This document shows positions 45,647 through 57,700 of a stretch of 64,000 nt of DNA, piece after piece. The stretch comes from Narthecium ossifragum (Eukaryota; Streptophyta; Magnoliopsida; Dioscoreales; Nartheciaceae): the NCBI GenBank assembly GCA_963920575.1, contig OY986968.1:27286129-27350128 (forward strand). Direction: 5' to 3'. Position numbers and translations under genes: made by a program. Position 1 is the first letter of the stretch; each line of letters opens with the position of its first letter. The notes beneath the pieces were generated by a model that was given only the letters and a program-made list of their open reading frames with translations, was not told the DNA's origin and made no database searches.

Positions 45647-45680
<34 letters not shown>
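44868..45680. repeat. Minisatellite of about 63-bp units, with TA microsatellite
   Basis: About ten copies of a unit made of 'gaattctggaatgcaac', 'cgtgaaagtagtggactaga' and 'tcaccaaaaagagaaaagag', spaced about 62-70 bp. Length varies through the number of 'agaaaag' words. Two later units (about 45430 and 45585) carry an extra segment, 'gacaggggtgtacccatcaa' and following bases, ending in (TA)n. The unit is close to a multiple of three, so long chance frames cross it on the minus strand; they are not genes. Confidence 0.9.
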
Positions 45681-45681
<1 letters not shown>

Positions 45682-46188
45682 CTTCCTTATATTACTAAAA
45701 CTATCTACTTTTTTACAACTAGCTTAATTAGTTTACAGACATTAGTAATGTAGGTATGTTTCAAAGATACATAAACCAATGTGCAAATTTTGAAAATATA
45801 AATAGTTTTTCACATTACGTATAAGAATAGCTTGTATCTAACTATTTATGGCATATATATACACATTGCTTGCTGAATCTATGATATATATTTGTTTTGT
45901 TGGTATGGATGCATGCAAGCCGCTGGAGACGATGATGGGACGTCCCACTGTACGCATGGCTGTCTTCCGAATTGCCAGGTGATGCCGCATTGAATGGAGA
46001 TCGTTGAGGCGCTTAGGATGGCGAGAACGAAGATGGCAATAATGACGTTTCGGATGGCGAGAACGACGCATCGGAAGCCGCCAAATAATAACCCCCCCCA
46101 GCTGTATAATGGTTGGGATGATAACAAATGACGTTATAAGGCTATAATGGTCATCACAAATCTATAACCGCCTGTAACTGATGTAAAT
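45681..46188. other. Spacer
   Basis: No gene. 46000-46075 contains a local direct repeat around 'ggatggcgagaacga'. Confidence 0.4.
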
Positions 46189-46325
46189 TGGTGTTTACAC
46201 CTTAAATTTATTGTTAGGGGTGTACCCATCGACATGTTTCACAGAATTGGTGTAAACACCAATTATCTAAAAAATATACCCATGATATTTCGTGTAAAAA
46301 ATATACCCATGATATTTCGTGTACT
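46189..46325. repeat. Inverted repeat plus tandem duplication
   Basis: 'attggtgtttacacc' (about 46190) and 'ggtgtaaacaccaat' (about 46248) are perfect inverted arms about 45 bp apart. They are followed by two copies of 'aaaatatacccatgatattt' and 'cgtgta'. The spacer 'aggggtgtacccatc' recurs in the minisatellite at 45458 and 45608, linking the two regions. Confidence 0.75.
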
Positions 46326-46517
46326 GGTCAAATGTCTGAAGCTATATTACTTGGCCAACAAAATAAAGCTCGGATGATTCAAAAAACTCTCCAAAGTTTT
46401 TGGAGAACAGTGTGACACCAAAGGCCGAGTACGCTGTCTAAAACGTACATAAACTTGAAGCTCAGCACATTGGCATGAAAGCATTGTATAGGCATAGGAG
46501 CGTATTCTATATATTTT

Positions 46518-46802
46518 TTATAGAATAAAGACTTATGTATATGGTCACGTGACATGTGTATTACAAATATTTTCCGATCGGCAGTAAGATACCGATTGGT
46601 TGATCTAATTCATCGGTGAAACAATATCGATGAATTAGATAAATTAATCGGTATGTATCTACCGATACCTACCGATTTGATCATTGGTGTATTCAATTGG
46701 TAGATACATACCGATCAATTGATATAGTTCATCGATATTATTTTATCGATGGACTAGATCAATCAATGAATCAATCAATCAATCGATATCTCATTACCGA
46801 TT
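46518..46802. repeat. Second foldback element of the 'accgat' family
   Basis: The left end 'tagaataaagacttatgtat' followed by 'cacgtgacatgtgta' matches the left end at 7936. The interior alternates 'accgat', 'atcggt' and 'gatctaattcatcg' with their complements ('tacataccgatcaattgata' type), allowing a long fold. It stops about 55 bp from the glucanase stop codon. Confidence 0.7.
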
Positions 46803-46854
46803 GAAAGGCATGGATAGTGATGTTTTGAACCCTCACATGAATCACGACTATTCT

Positions 46855-48435
46855 TCATATCCGTCCACTCTTCGTACAAATATAATTAAGCAACGAAACC
46901 ATCACCACCAACATCACCTTAGAGCTCATGGCAGCCACCCTCCTCGCGTCGCTGGCGATCTGCACCGGGAAATAGCACCCGTTCGTCGACGCATTGTTTT
47001 TCGTGATCTTCGCCAGCCCCTCGAAATCACAAGCCCGGACGTCCTGGTCTTGCATCTGGAAATACATATTGAAGGCGTACGAGGCGCTGACATGTTGATC
47101 TAAATGGCTGCAGGATGATCCAGGCGCCAATGTCGTGCAGTCCGAGTTCGAGCAGGCGAAGTCCATGTTCACCGACAGCTTCTTCAAGCTGTCGGGAGCC
47201 TCGGCACTGAGCACGCACCACTGGTCCGGGAAGTACTGCACCCCCTTCGCCGCCACCAAGTACACGTCGTGCCCCGCACCGGTGAGGTCCATCGGGAATT
47301 TAGGCTGGCCATCGTAGCGAAATAGCCCCCAGTGCCGCTCGAAGCTCCCCGGCAGCACGCTCTTCACGTTCTCGTCGATCAACCCGAAGAGGTACACTTC
47401 CATGGGGCCAGGTCTCATTGGGGTACCTTCTTTCTTCGCCAGCTTCTTCAAGAAACCATCGTAGAACTTCTTTGCATTGGCGATGTTGGCGCTCTTATCG
47501 CCGTCCGTCGGCCATCCGGCTTCGCCCACGGTGACCTTCAAGTCGGGCACGCCGGCCTTCTTCAAGGCCCAGAGCAGAGTGTCGAAGTTGGCGTCGAAGA
47601 CGTTGGTGTATTGGGTGCCTTTGTCGTTGATTGATTTGCCTCCACCGCCGAAGAAGGCGAAGTCCACGGGGAAGTCCGGGTTCTGGTAGAGGCTGAGGAA
47701 CGGATAGATGTTGACGACGAAGGGGGCGTTGTTGGAGTGAAGGAAGCGGACAATGTCGAGCATGAGGTCGTGGATGTCCGACCGGAAGTTTCCGGCGGAC
47801 GGCACCGGGTTGTTGGCGGGGGAGTCGTAGACGTCGGCGTTTAGGGGGACGGTGGCCTTGATTCGATCGCCGACGCCGGCCTCGTTGAGAGCTCTCTGGA
47901 TGTTCTTCAGCGCCGGAAATGTGTTATATAGAAAAGATCCGTTGTAGCTCGTCAGGAACGGTTCGTTACCCACTGCCACATACCTGAACAGGATCAAAAA
48001 CCAATTAGAAATCTGCCTCAACGGAAACAAAAACTAGGAAAAAAACCAGTTTTTATGAGGGAATTCGATGGCTATATACTTGATATGAACGCCACCGGCG
48101 TGATCATAGCTGGTGACATTCTCTTTAACCCATGCCTTGGCATTCCCGTAGTCTTTGCTCATCTTTTCCAGCTGATCATTGGGTATCGCCACCATGACCT
48201 CGATGCCGCTGCCGGCCAGCGCGCCCATCGTCCACGAATCGGCGTCGAAGAGCTTTACCTTCTGAATACCGTTGGCCTTCAACATCTCGACCACCGTCGT
48301 CGGAAGCAGGGGGTGCGACATCATGGTGCCCCAATTGACGCCGATGTTAACATTGGATGCTCCCGAGCAAGTTCTCGGGGCGGCGGCGATGGCGGCGAGG
48401 AGCACCGCCAACGCCAGGATCGCCAGCCTCGTCAT
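46855..48435 (-). CDS. Glucan endo-1,3-beta-glucosidase, GH17 with X8/CBM43 domain
   Basis: Two exons, 48080-48435 and 46855-47983, joined as [11 protein letters not shown], the usual GH17 intron position. Signal peptide: [18 protein letters not shown], cleaved near TCSGA. The TIM-barrel starts [18 protein letters not shown]. The acid/base Glu is in VAVGNEPFL and the nucleophile in [10 protein letters not shown]. The X8 module follows: [53 protein letters not shown], with the Cys pattern intact. A C-terminal hydrophobic stretch ([16 protein letters not shown]) suggests a GPI signal, though it ends in polar CTKSGRI. It hydrolyses callose-type beta-1,3-glucan in the wall or at plasmodesmata; the site is inference. 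Confidence 0.93.
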
Positions 48436-48649
48436 GGCTCGTACGCTGTAGATTGGTCCGACGAGGGGCGGGGCGGCGTCTCGGTGCTAATCGATCAAAC
48501 TAGTTGGAGCTATTGAAGGTTGAGAAGGAGCAGTTCTCCATGGAAATTAATGGCAGGTGGAGATGGATGGCGGGAGAAAGGCCGGGGCAAACGGATTGCG
48601 GTTATTTTATGAGGGTCGGTGACTATAACACCCCGGTGATTTGTAAGTG
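48436..48649. promoter_or_regulatory. Glucanase promoter-proximal region
   Basis: The 214 bp between the glucanase ATG and the left target duplication of the hAT-like element. No clear TATA box was identified. The insertion limits the native promoter close to the gene. Confidence 0.4.
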
Positions 48650-48657
48650 TTACCGGT

Positions 48658-49208
48658 AGGGATGGTAAGGGGGCGGCGTTCCCCTTCCTAGACCCGACCC
48701 CGCAACCTAATCTAGAATCTGATCTGACCCCGCCCCGTCCTGATAGTTACTGCACCCCGACCCCGACCCCGCTCCGCACACATGAACCTCGCCCCCACCC
48801 CATCCCACCCCGTTTTAAATTTTTTTGACACATTGAATACATTATATTTAATAACACACTAAAGACTTATCATCTTAAAAAGCAATCCAAACAAAACTTG
48901 TCTCTATGAAATGATCCAAACATGAATTGTATTAATAACAACTCAAAAATATTGTCCAAACATGATTAGGTTAAAGACCTTTTAAGAAAATGAATTATAG
49001 TGAGGTAATATGTCACTATATTAATTATTATAAATATCCAATTGGGGCGGGGCGGGAGGAAGGTGTCCTTCTCCGACACCACCCCGACCCCAATCGGGGT
49101 TTTACACACTTCCTCCAAACCCGATTCTGAACCCGTTTAGGGTCCTCCGAACCCGTCCAATTAGGAATGGGTGGGGCAGGACCAGGACGGAGCAAATTGT
49201 CATCCCTT
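48658..49208. mobile_element. hAT-like non-autonomous element, 0.55 kb
   Basis: Ends: agggatggtaag on the left and, as reverse complement, aagggatgacaattt on the right. An 8-bp duplication ttaccggt lies at 48650-48657 and 49209-49216. The subterminal parts are rich in 'ccccgacc/ggggcgggg' words and the middle is AT-rich, with no coding capacity. The 8-bp duplication points to the hAT superfamily; one extra T at the right end leaves the exact border uncertain by one base. Confidence 0.75.
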
Positions 49209-49216
49209 TTACCGGT

Positions 49217-49637
49217 CATGTACAGCTTTGGAGGGAGGTAATCTTACGGGCGGTGATAGGATATGATAAAAACCCTCCCTAATCCCGAGCGCAGTCCCTT
49301 CTCACCCATTCCTCCGAGTCTCTCTCTCTCTCTCTCTCTCGCCTCTTCCTAGCCTAAATAGCATCGATACTGTGGTTGCGATTGGCTTCGGTAATGATCC
49401 GTTCGATCTATTTCGTGCTTCGATACGTTGATATCGCGCTACGATTTGTAATGGGGAAGGGTTTCAACGTTGTTTCGTTTAGGAACTAGATATATAGCTT
49501 AACCTTTGGGAGCTCGTGGTGATCTTATTCTCACTGTTTTTAGAATTTTGTGTTCTTTAAAGCGTTTCATAGAACAATTTGATGGTTATATCTCAGTCTG
49601 TATATTTTTTCTTCTTGGCAGAGATCAGTGTATTTTG
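49217..49637 (+). promoter_or_regulatory. 5' region of the SAM transporter gene
   Basis: Contains a CT microsatellite (about 49318-49341), common in plant 5' UTRs, and a GT-rich stretch that probably holds a 5'-UTR intron: a 'gcttcg|gtaatg'-type donor near 49390 and a 'tcttggcag' acceptor at 49612-49620. The intron is inference. Confidence 0.45.
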
Positions 49638-52600
49638 ATGGGTGCTCCAGTTTTATCTACGAATGATGCTAAAACTCCTGCAATCTCGTCAGGTAGTATC
49701 ACTTGTTGCTGTTCGACTTTGCAAGAAATCTTCTGTGTTTTACTTGGTATTGTAGTTTCGTTAGGGATCAAAGATCAGTTCTCTATCACGAGTGTTGTTT
49801 CTGAGCAAGTGATTTGTTTTTGTAGATGCGTACCATGCTAAATTGCCGAGCTTTCAGCTTAAGTCGACAAAGGCCTTTGCATCAGTCACTATGGAGGAAG
49901 AGAAGCCATTCGATTTCTTACGTACATTATGTGGTAAAGTTTGTCATGTTTTGTCTCTTCGGCATTAAACTTCCTAGATTAATGTACCAGGAACTAGAGA
50001 CACAAGGGTATTGAATCAGAAACAAAATTGCAAAAATATTGTGCAAAGGTTTGATGCCATTCAGTTATTTGGCATCACGATGTAGAAATCGGATATAGTT
50101 ATATAAAGAGAAGTAGAGGGCCATCAAAGTTATAAGTGACAATGTCATTCTTGGTGAGTTACATGTCTGTAAGAAATTGTTTTCATGAGCAGGCAAATGC
50201 TAAATTGACAGATAATATTTCTGCAACAGCAAATATGTTGTGAATGTTGTAAAGCGCATCCACTATTAATATTTTTTTTGAGACGTTCCATGAACAATAC
50301 ACATTTGAGCAGCAGTATTGATTTCTTGATGTTGATTCTGCGTGTACAGTTGCCAAGTGTTGTCATTGGGTTCAGAATGAAGCTATGCTTTCTTTAGAAT
50401 AAATGCTGCTGCAAGATAAAAGCAGTATGATTTTTATTTTTAATCGATAAAAAGATCACATATAATTCAAAGGACAGAAAATGAAGAAATGCGCATCACA
50501 AGCACCTTTCTTGTTCGCAAGGCTTATCAAGGCAGGCCTTCCGGAATAAAAGATTGAGATGAAAGGAAGAGTGGGGTACTAATTTTCTCAAAGTTGGCTT
50601 TACTTTTTTTATCTTGCAGAGGGTTTTATAGCTGGAGGTACTGCTGGAGTTGTCGTTGAAACAGTTCTATACCCTATTGACACCATAAAGACCCGGCTTC
50701 AGGCAGGTTAACTACACTGAAAGCATTAAATTTTTTTTCTTCTAATGCTGGAATGTACCATGTGGGAAGTGGTTAATTACGGCTTATTTCTTGAATGATG
50801 ACTGTGGTTTAATCAGTGGTTATGCTTGTAAAACCTTCAGCTTGACCCTCTTGTCATGAATTGTGAGTATTCCTTTCTCAGTCCTTGACCTAGACAATAG
50901 GAATGGCAGGCCAAGTGGTTTCTAGTTGATTTTAAAGCATTGCTAGTTCGTGTAACCTGTTGTATTCATCAGTCTTTTAGTGCAACCATTAAGGAATTCC
51001 ATCATATTTGTTTATGTTCTAGCGTAGTTTGCTTTGGATTTGGCGATTTTCATGGAATTATGTGGCATTTGTCATACCGTCTCCAAATGGTGTGGTTGCT
51101 TACTCTTAATTGGAACTGTATTCCAGGCTGCTCGTGGTGGAAGTAAAATTCAATGGAAAGGCCTGTACTCTGGATTGGCTGGCAATCTTGCTGGAGTTTT
51201 ACCGTGAGTCTCGTTGGCCTACTTTTACGGGCTTCCGGTTGCCAGTTTGAAAGTCATGATATGGATGTGCAGCCTTCTTTATGTCAATTTGCTTTGTTAT
51301 AGTGCCTTAAGTTTTTTATTTCTTTTGGTATACTACTCTTAATACTGCTCTCTTCTTGGCCTTCTTTATACTACTTAATTAGTCGGGGTCAAAGGCAACT
51401 TGGCTTCACTCCTTGTGATTATAGGAAATATATCCACTTATTTATAGATGATAGGGCACCAATAACAACAGTTTGGTATGCAGATTGCATAGTTGCATTG
51501 GCTATACTATGTATGGATAAGATATTGAATGGAAAGTATGGCATGATAGTTGGTCACTTCTCTTAAAAATTCTAGATACTCATTATACTTTTTTGATCCT
51601 TTATTTTTTTGAGGTGTCCTTTATTGTGGATGTAGTTTTTAAACTATTCATCTATTTTTTCGTTAGTTTGGCTGTCTCTCTTCTCTTAAACTTTCTGTGT
51701 GCACAGGGCTTCTGCTGTATTTGTGGGTGTATATGAACCTACCAAACAAAAATTACTCAAAATGTTTCCAGAAAACCTTAGCGCATTGGCTCATCTGGTA
51801 GGTGAAGGGATTATTTGCATATAAAATTCTTCAGTCGAATAGATATGATGAATGTAGGTCAATATGTTGTTCAAGAGGCCTACTTGTCTATTTGTTGCAT
51901 TTTTCCTATTGAAAACTTCCAAATACTTCCATCAGACTGCAGGTGCCATTGGCGGAGCTGCATCATCTCTTATCCGTGTTCCTACAGAGGTAGAAGATTG
52001 CAAAATCTTTTCTCTATGACCCTCCTCATACATACACACACAACGTGCGCTGGCTTTCAATTCTGAGTTTATTTTGGTGTACTGTGTTACAGGTGGTGAA
52101 ACAAAGGATGCAGACAGGGCAGTTTACATCTGCTCCCAATGCTGTGCGGCTTATTGTTTCTAAAGAAGGCTTTAGAGGTCTTTATGCTGTATGTGGTGTT
52201 TATCTCTTGTATGTCCACATGATTTATGCCAAAGCAACAAGGCTTCTTGCACTATTCCAACCTTTTGGAATGTGGAAAAGCAATTGGCATCTATACCAGC
52301 ATTCAAGACAACTATCCTTTTTTTCAATATTCTAAAAGCTTTTTGGAATGCATTGATTCGCATGGGTTTGCAGGGATATGGTTCATTTTTGCTGCGGGAT
52401 CTGCCATTTGATGCCATACAATTCTGCATATATGAGCAGCTCCGAATTGGATATAAGATTGCGGTATGGTGATCATTACCTTATCACCATCATATATGAA
52501 GACATCTGCTTGATCAGTTGATGGTCATTACTTTCTCTCTACTCTGAGCTGATTTATAAATTGAATACTTCCTATGTAGAATAGGACATGCTTTAGAGTC

Positions 52601-54031
52601 TTAGACTTTACTTTTTTGGTAAATTCTTGGGTGATGCTGAGATGCTTAATGAGATGTCGCATCCTATTGCATTTTCAGTTTATCTTAGAATAAAAAGGAA
52701 AGAAAGGATGAGCATGCAACATTTCTCCCTAAAACATTCCCTTATTGGCATGCAGGCACAAAGGGAGCTGAATGATCCAGAGAATGCTGTAATTGGTGCC
52801 TTTGCTGGTACATACACCTGCTTTCATACTTTATCCTATATTGCCCATAATTTTGAAAATAAATATCGTGAGAGGCTGCATGCTTGTGAGAGGTGCATGC
52901 TTTTTTCTCACAAATCACAATAGCATGGGATATCCTTAGTTATCCCTGATTTAAAAGTCACAATCTTTGCATAATTTTCACTTTGTGGTGTGCTTATTTA
53001 CAAACTGTGTTTGCTTTGGTAATGCATTGGGAATGATCAAGATACCGCACTTACGTTGAAAGTCGTAATTGACCTCTATTCCTGGAAACTTTTGCAATCC
53101 TTCCAGGTGCAATTACTGGAGCTATAACCACACCACTGGATGTGATGAAAACAAGATTGATGGTTCAGGTAATTATTAGGTGGTGTCACCCTACTTTTCA
53201 TTGCTACAAGAGCTGTGCCAACCAGATTTATTTATTTGTGTAATGTTTTGCAGGGCTCAGAAAATCAGTATGGAGGGTTGGTTGATTGTGTACAGACTAT
53301 AATCAGAGAAGAAGGTCCTGCTGCTCTTTTGAAGGTATAAATAGACTATCTTGTGTCGTCTTGGTATTTCTGAGAATCTAGGTGAGTTCAGGATATTAAC
53401 TAGGGTCTGCTAAGTTGGAAGGTGTTTTCTCCGTTACCCATGCAATTGACAAGTGATATGTGACATCCACTTAATTAATAATAATGTCTTGACGTTGTTG
53501 GCTATGGTGATGACTTTGTCTGCCAGATTCTAGATCTTAGGGTCATCTGGAGCCATCTTTTCACCTTTTTATGGAGAATGCAGATCTTAGGAATACCGAC
53601 TAAGCTTACTGAATTATCTGGAAAGTTCAGCTGTGTTAGGGCATGTTCTGGTTTATTACCTTTGAACCCTTTTCTTGTGGGAGCAAATATATGACGTACT
53701 TGATTTAGTCGTAAAATCACAGGAAAACAATCAAGCTGTCGTGGTTTCTATTTCACAAGTTGCTATATTTGCATGCGATACCTAGTGCATTCTCCTCTGC
53801 TGTGAATGACAAGTGCTCCTTGCGTTCTGTTTCGGCACATGTAATGTGGATTGTTATTTTGTATTCTCCTCGTTTGTCTCTATCTTCTTCTTACAGGGTA
53901 TTGGGCCAAGAGTGTTATGGATTGGCATTGGTGGCTCGATTTTCTTTGGTGTTCTCGAAAGAACGAAACGATTACTTGCCCAGCAGCATTCCATCAAAGG
54001 ATCAAAATCTGACCCACCAAAACAGGACTAA
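49638..54031 (+). CDS. SAMC1: S-adenosylmethionine carrier (mitochondrial carrier family), 12 exons
   Basis: Exons: 49638-49692, 49826-49933, 50620-50702, 51127-51203, 51707-51797, 51936-51989, 52093-52188, 52374-52463, 52756-52807, 53107-53168, 53254-53334, 53897-54031. Starts MGAPVLSTNDAKTPAISS with a Ser/Ala-rich leader. It then has three carrier repeats with Px(D/E)xx(K/R) signatures: YPIDTIKTRLQ, VPTEVVKQRMQ, TPLDVMKTRLM. The sequence fits plant SAMC/SAMT1, which brings SAM into plastids (and mitochondria) for methylation and returns SAH. The N-terminal leader would suit plastid targeting. The third intron must use a GC donor (CAG|gcaggt), since the nearby GT would shift frame into a stop. 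Ends SKSDPPKQD. Divergent from the glucanase gene. Confidence 0.92.
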
Positions 54032-54778
54032 TTCCACGATCGACATCTTTGAATCCCTGCTGTGTGTAACGGTTTGTTTTCTTTCCATATTTATGCAAGC
54101 AAAGGCAGAAGGTGACATTCATGCAATAGATGATTTGAACGAGTCTATTCTTTGACTGTAAGGAAAAGAAAAGGGGCATCTTTGGCCTTTTTCTTAAAAT
54201 AGAGTTTCAAGTTTAAATTATATGTTGCTGTGGGAACATAGAGAGAGCGAAGATCCTCCAGCAAATAAACATTAGAGATTTCACTTTCAAACAGCAAACA
54301 TAAACCCTATTTATTTGAAATAACCAGAACCATGACAAGTGATATATGCCCCCAGCCTGTTACAAACAGTACATCTTTTTGCTATAGGTATTGACAGGAC
54401 ATGTGTACAAAGGCTGACAAGTTTTCCTTTTATACATCAGAAGAATTGAGCATGATATACCACTACAAAAAAATACAGGGAGGGCATGTGAAAAAAACCT
54501 ACAGGTCCCCCACAGAATCCCCTGGCCAAGATGAAGTTTGAAAAACTCACCTCACTCAGTTCTGTGTACCCAATAGGTGTAAAACTACATATTTTCAAAA
54601 AAAAGAACACGAGCAAAATTTCATCGACCCTATGTATACCCAAAAAATCTGGATTCCTAGCTTCATGGACTCCCCTAACTATTGCGCATCCATCCCTGGT
54701 GTCAGCAGCAAATACCTTTAACTGTCGCCATGAGGAATATTGGAGAATGATCTTGGTTATTCCTTGAAAAGTGTTATT
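54032..54778. other. Convergent 3' region between SAM carrier and spatacsin-like gene
   Basis: The two genes converge here and their 3' UTRs presumably share this 750 bp. No further gene is visible. Confidence 0.55.
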
Positions 54779-57700
54779 TTACATAAGTGGGAGGTATGCC
54801 CCACCATGGCCCTTCCTCAAGATCAGTGGGCCTGCATTATCTGGAACCTTGTCTAATACTTTATTTGATGCATCAATGGCATCACCAAAACCTGTTGCCA
54901 GTGTAGCGAGCTGTATTCTCACCCTCAGATCCCTCGTTCTCTTCAAGAGACTCCTGAATGACCTCCCCAAATGCTTTACCCATTCGGCAGGGAGCCCTCC
55001 TGGTGAAAGCCACATGGAGAAATGAGATTGATCCCCCCTAGCAGCAACTTCTGCCCTGTAAAACCTAGCCAGGTCAAGAAGCATTGATGACTGCAATGGT
55101 AGAACAGCAACAAACTCAGCCACAAACTCCTCAACGAGGTCTGGCTTGAGCATTTGGTTCCATAGTACTAAAGCCCATTCACTAGGCTGGTTTAGATTGT
55201 AGGCTTCTGCCACAATGAGGGCTTCCTGGAAACGGGACTGATCAACAAGCACCCGTCTAGCATTCGTTTCTGAGAGCTCCAACCACTGGAGGTCTGGAAT
55301 TCGAATCTGGAGGGAAAGAAGGGAAGCACGGGCACAAGCACGATGGGTCTTCTGGCCAGCATCAATTGTGGAGTGAACTTCAGCAGCTTCAATAAGATGA
55401 TGCATAGCCTCAAGCAAGTCTTCTGTCTGCACCTCCTTGTTACGACTCGAAAACCATTGTTTGATGTACAGCAGAGATCGGGACTCCAAAAGAGAGGCAG
55501 TCTCATGCTTCATGTCGAAGTGATTGTAAACCTGCATATCCAAGAATGAAGGGAAAATTTTCAATCAATTTTCAGGAAAGCAGAACCTAGGAAAACTCCA
55601 GCCATCTTATCATAAGCGCAGATTTCAATTTTGTGCTGAAATCTACAGTAAAAATATTCAAGCATGACAGTGCCAGTAATATTTCGCCAACCATGCCGGC
55701 CAAAGACCAGCCCGGAAGGCGCCACCAGCACAGTTTTCCTTGACATTGTTTTTATGTCGAAGCAACTTTGAAGTCATTTATCGATCTCTCATCATGCAAA
55801 AGATCTTTGTTATTTGTTAGAACATTCTTGATACCAACAATTATCAGAACATCGGTTTTTCCCCTGAAAAAGTTTATTAGTACAGAAATATCAAGCACAA
55901 CTAACACTTTCACAACAAAAGCTAATTATTTCAACTGTTGCTGCTATGGTAAGTCCATGCAACACACTTTTAAGCACCAGCATAAGGCAAATGCAGTCGC
56001 CTGTAGCACAAGCCTCTATGGTGATTGTCTATAATTCAAATAACCTGGCATTCGTTAAGCAATGCAATTTGACCTTTCATGCCAGGCAAATTTCCAAGCA
56101 ACACGCCATATAAAAGTTCATCTTCGACTTCACAAAACCTCAACTCTGTAAATGGTAATATTGTTTGATTACGGCTTTCATGTTTCTAGCCTTTAGAGAG
56201 TTTTACACTACTTTATAATAGCTTCCCCCACCTTCCAACAATTTAGTTCTTCTCTCGAGGACTGCTGATTACCATAGAATCAGGCATACATGTTGCAACA
56301 GGGAGCCTAGACACTTCATGTCAACAATTTTCATACTGAAACTGGAAGATCTTAAGCACCAGTATGGTATAAGGACAAAGGAATATGAATGCATGAGAAA
56401 ACCAGCATCAACTGTGACTTACCTTTCCTGTAAAGAATTTTACTCATTTGATATTATTCTCTCCTCTTTTAGGCCCTAAGATACTCAGACCAAGAACAGC
56501 CCATGGAGCCCATGGATTGCCATGCTGGTCGGCACATACCGACACAAACCGATGCGTAGCGTGCCAGTAAACTTCCGGCATGGTGCCCACAACATGTGTC
56601 GTTCCCATGGCACATATAATGCCGACAAGAAATTTGGCACGCCACGTGGCCACCGGCGGTTGGAGCAATCCTATTATGTTAATTTTCGACACATTGGCGA
56701 AGGCAGCATAATTCCCATGCAGAAGTTACGACAAAAACATTTCCTAGATATGTTTTCCAACTAATTCCAGATGAGAGCAGTTGATGATACAAACCAGAGC
56801 AAATGCGTCGAGATCATGAGGGCTGAAGAGCTTTAGCGAAGTAAGAACAGCCATGCGGAATCCTCTGACAGCCTCAGCTGTACCTGTAGCTGACTCAGCA
56901 GCAGAGTACTTTTGAAGTAGAAGCTCCAGTTGACCATTTTCTATCAAGATGTTCAGAATGAAGTTCAAAGGACGGAAATTGCTAACTCCGGTTATCAGAC
57001 GAGCCAGACAAGAAAAATCTCCTTCCAACACGTAAGAGTCTACTCTGTTTCTGGCAAGGGTCACAAGAACATCAACTGCATCGAGGCATGATGAAGACTT
57101 GTAGAAGTGATGTGACAGTATGAGGAGCTCAACCTGAGAAATCATTACAGTTCCATGAAGATGATAAACTGCTAGCTGCAGTCAAACAGAAAGCATATAC
57201 ATTGCTCTTGTGCAGTAGCTATATTGCACGGTCCAACATACAACTTGATGAAATGACAAAACAAATTTGCAAATAAGGAATGAAAATTTATCTGCAACAG
57301 CAATTGAAAGTAGAATAAGAACTTGCTCATTTGATGGTTAAGTCCAGGCTATGGAACTCGTGTCTCACTTCTTTTTGTTCTCATCTTCTTACTCGATTAA
57401 TGTTTGGAAGAGAGATATCAATCATCAAACAAAACTCAATTTGACTAGCTTATTGGACTATCAAAGATTGATAAAACATCTTCTATTTTTCACCACTCTT
57501 TCCCTAAAGTTTACATTCCGAGCAAGTGTCAGACACCATTTCATATTGCTGGTCTGTGCATCGTAAGTTTGGAAAATTCTATAGGATTCGTTCAAGGATC
57601 AAGAACAAGTCTTTTGCAACAAAAAGCCACAATCACCTCCATAAAAGGTCAGATATCTCATTTACTTAGCAGAAAATTCTTATGAAAATGAAATCACAAT

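Noticed and set aside
45838..46127. Two overlapping minus-strand ORFs of about 80 codons
   Set aside because: No recognisable motif, and they cross a local direct repeat; coding is not supported.
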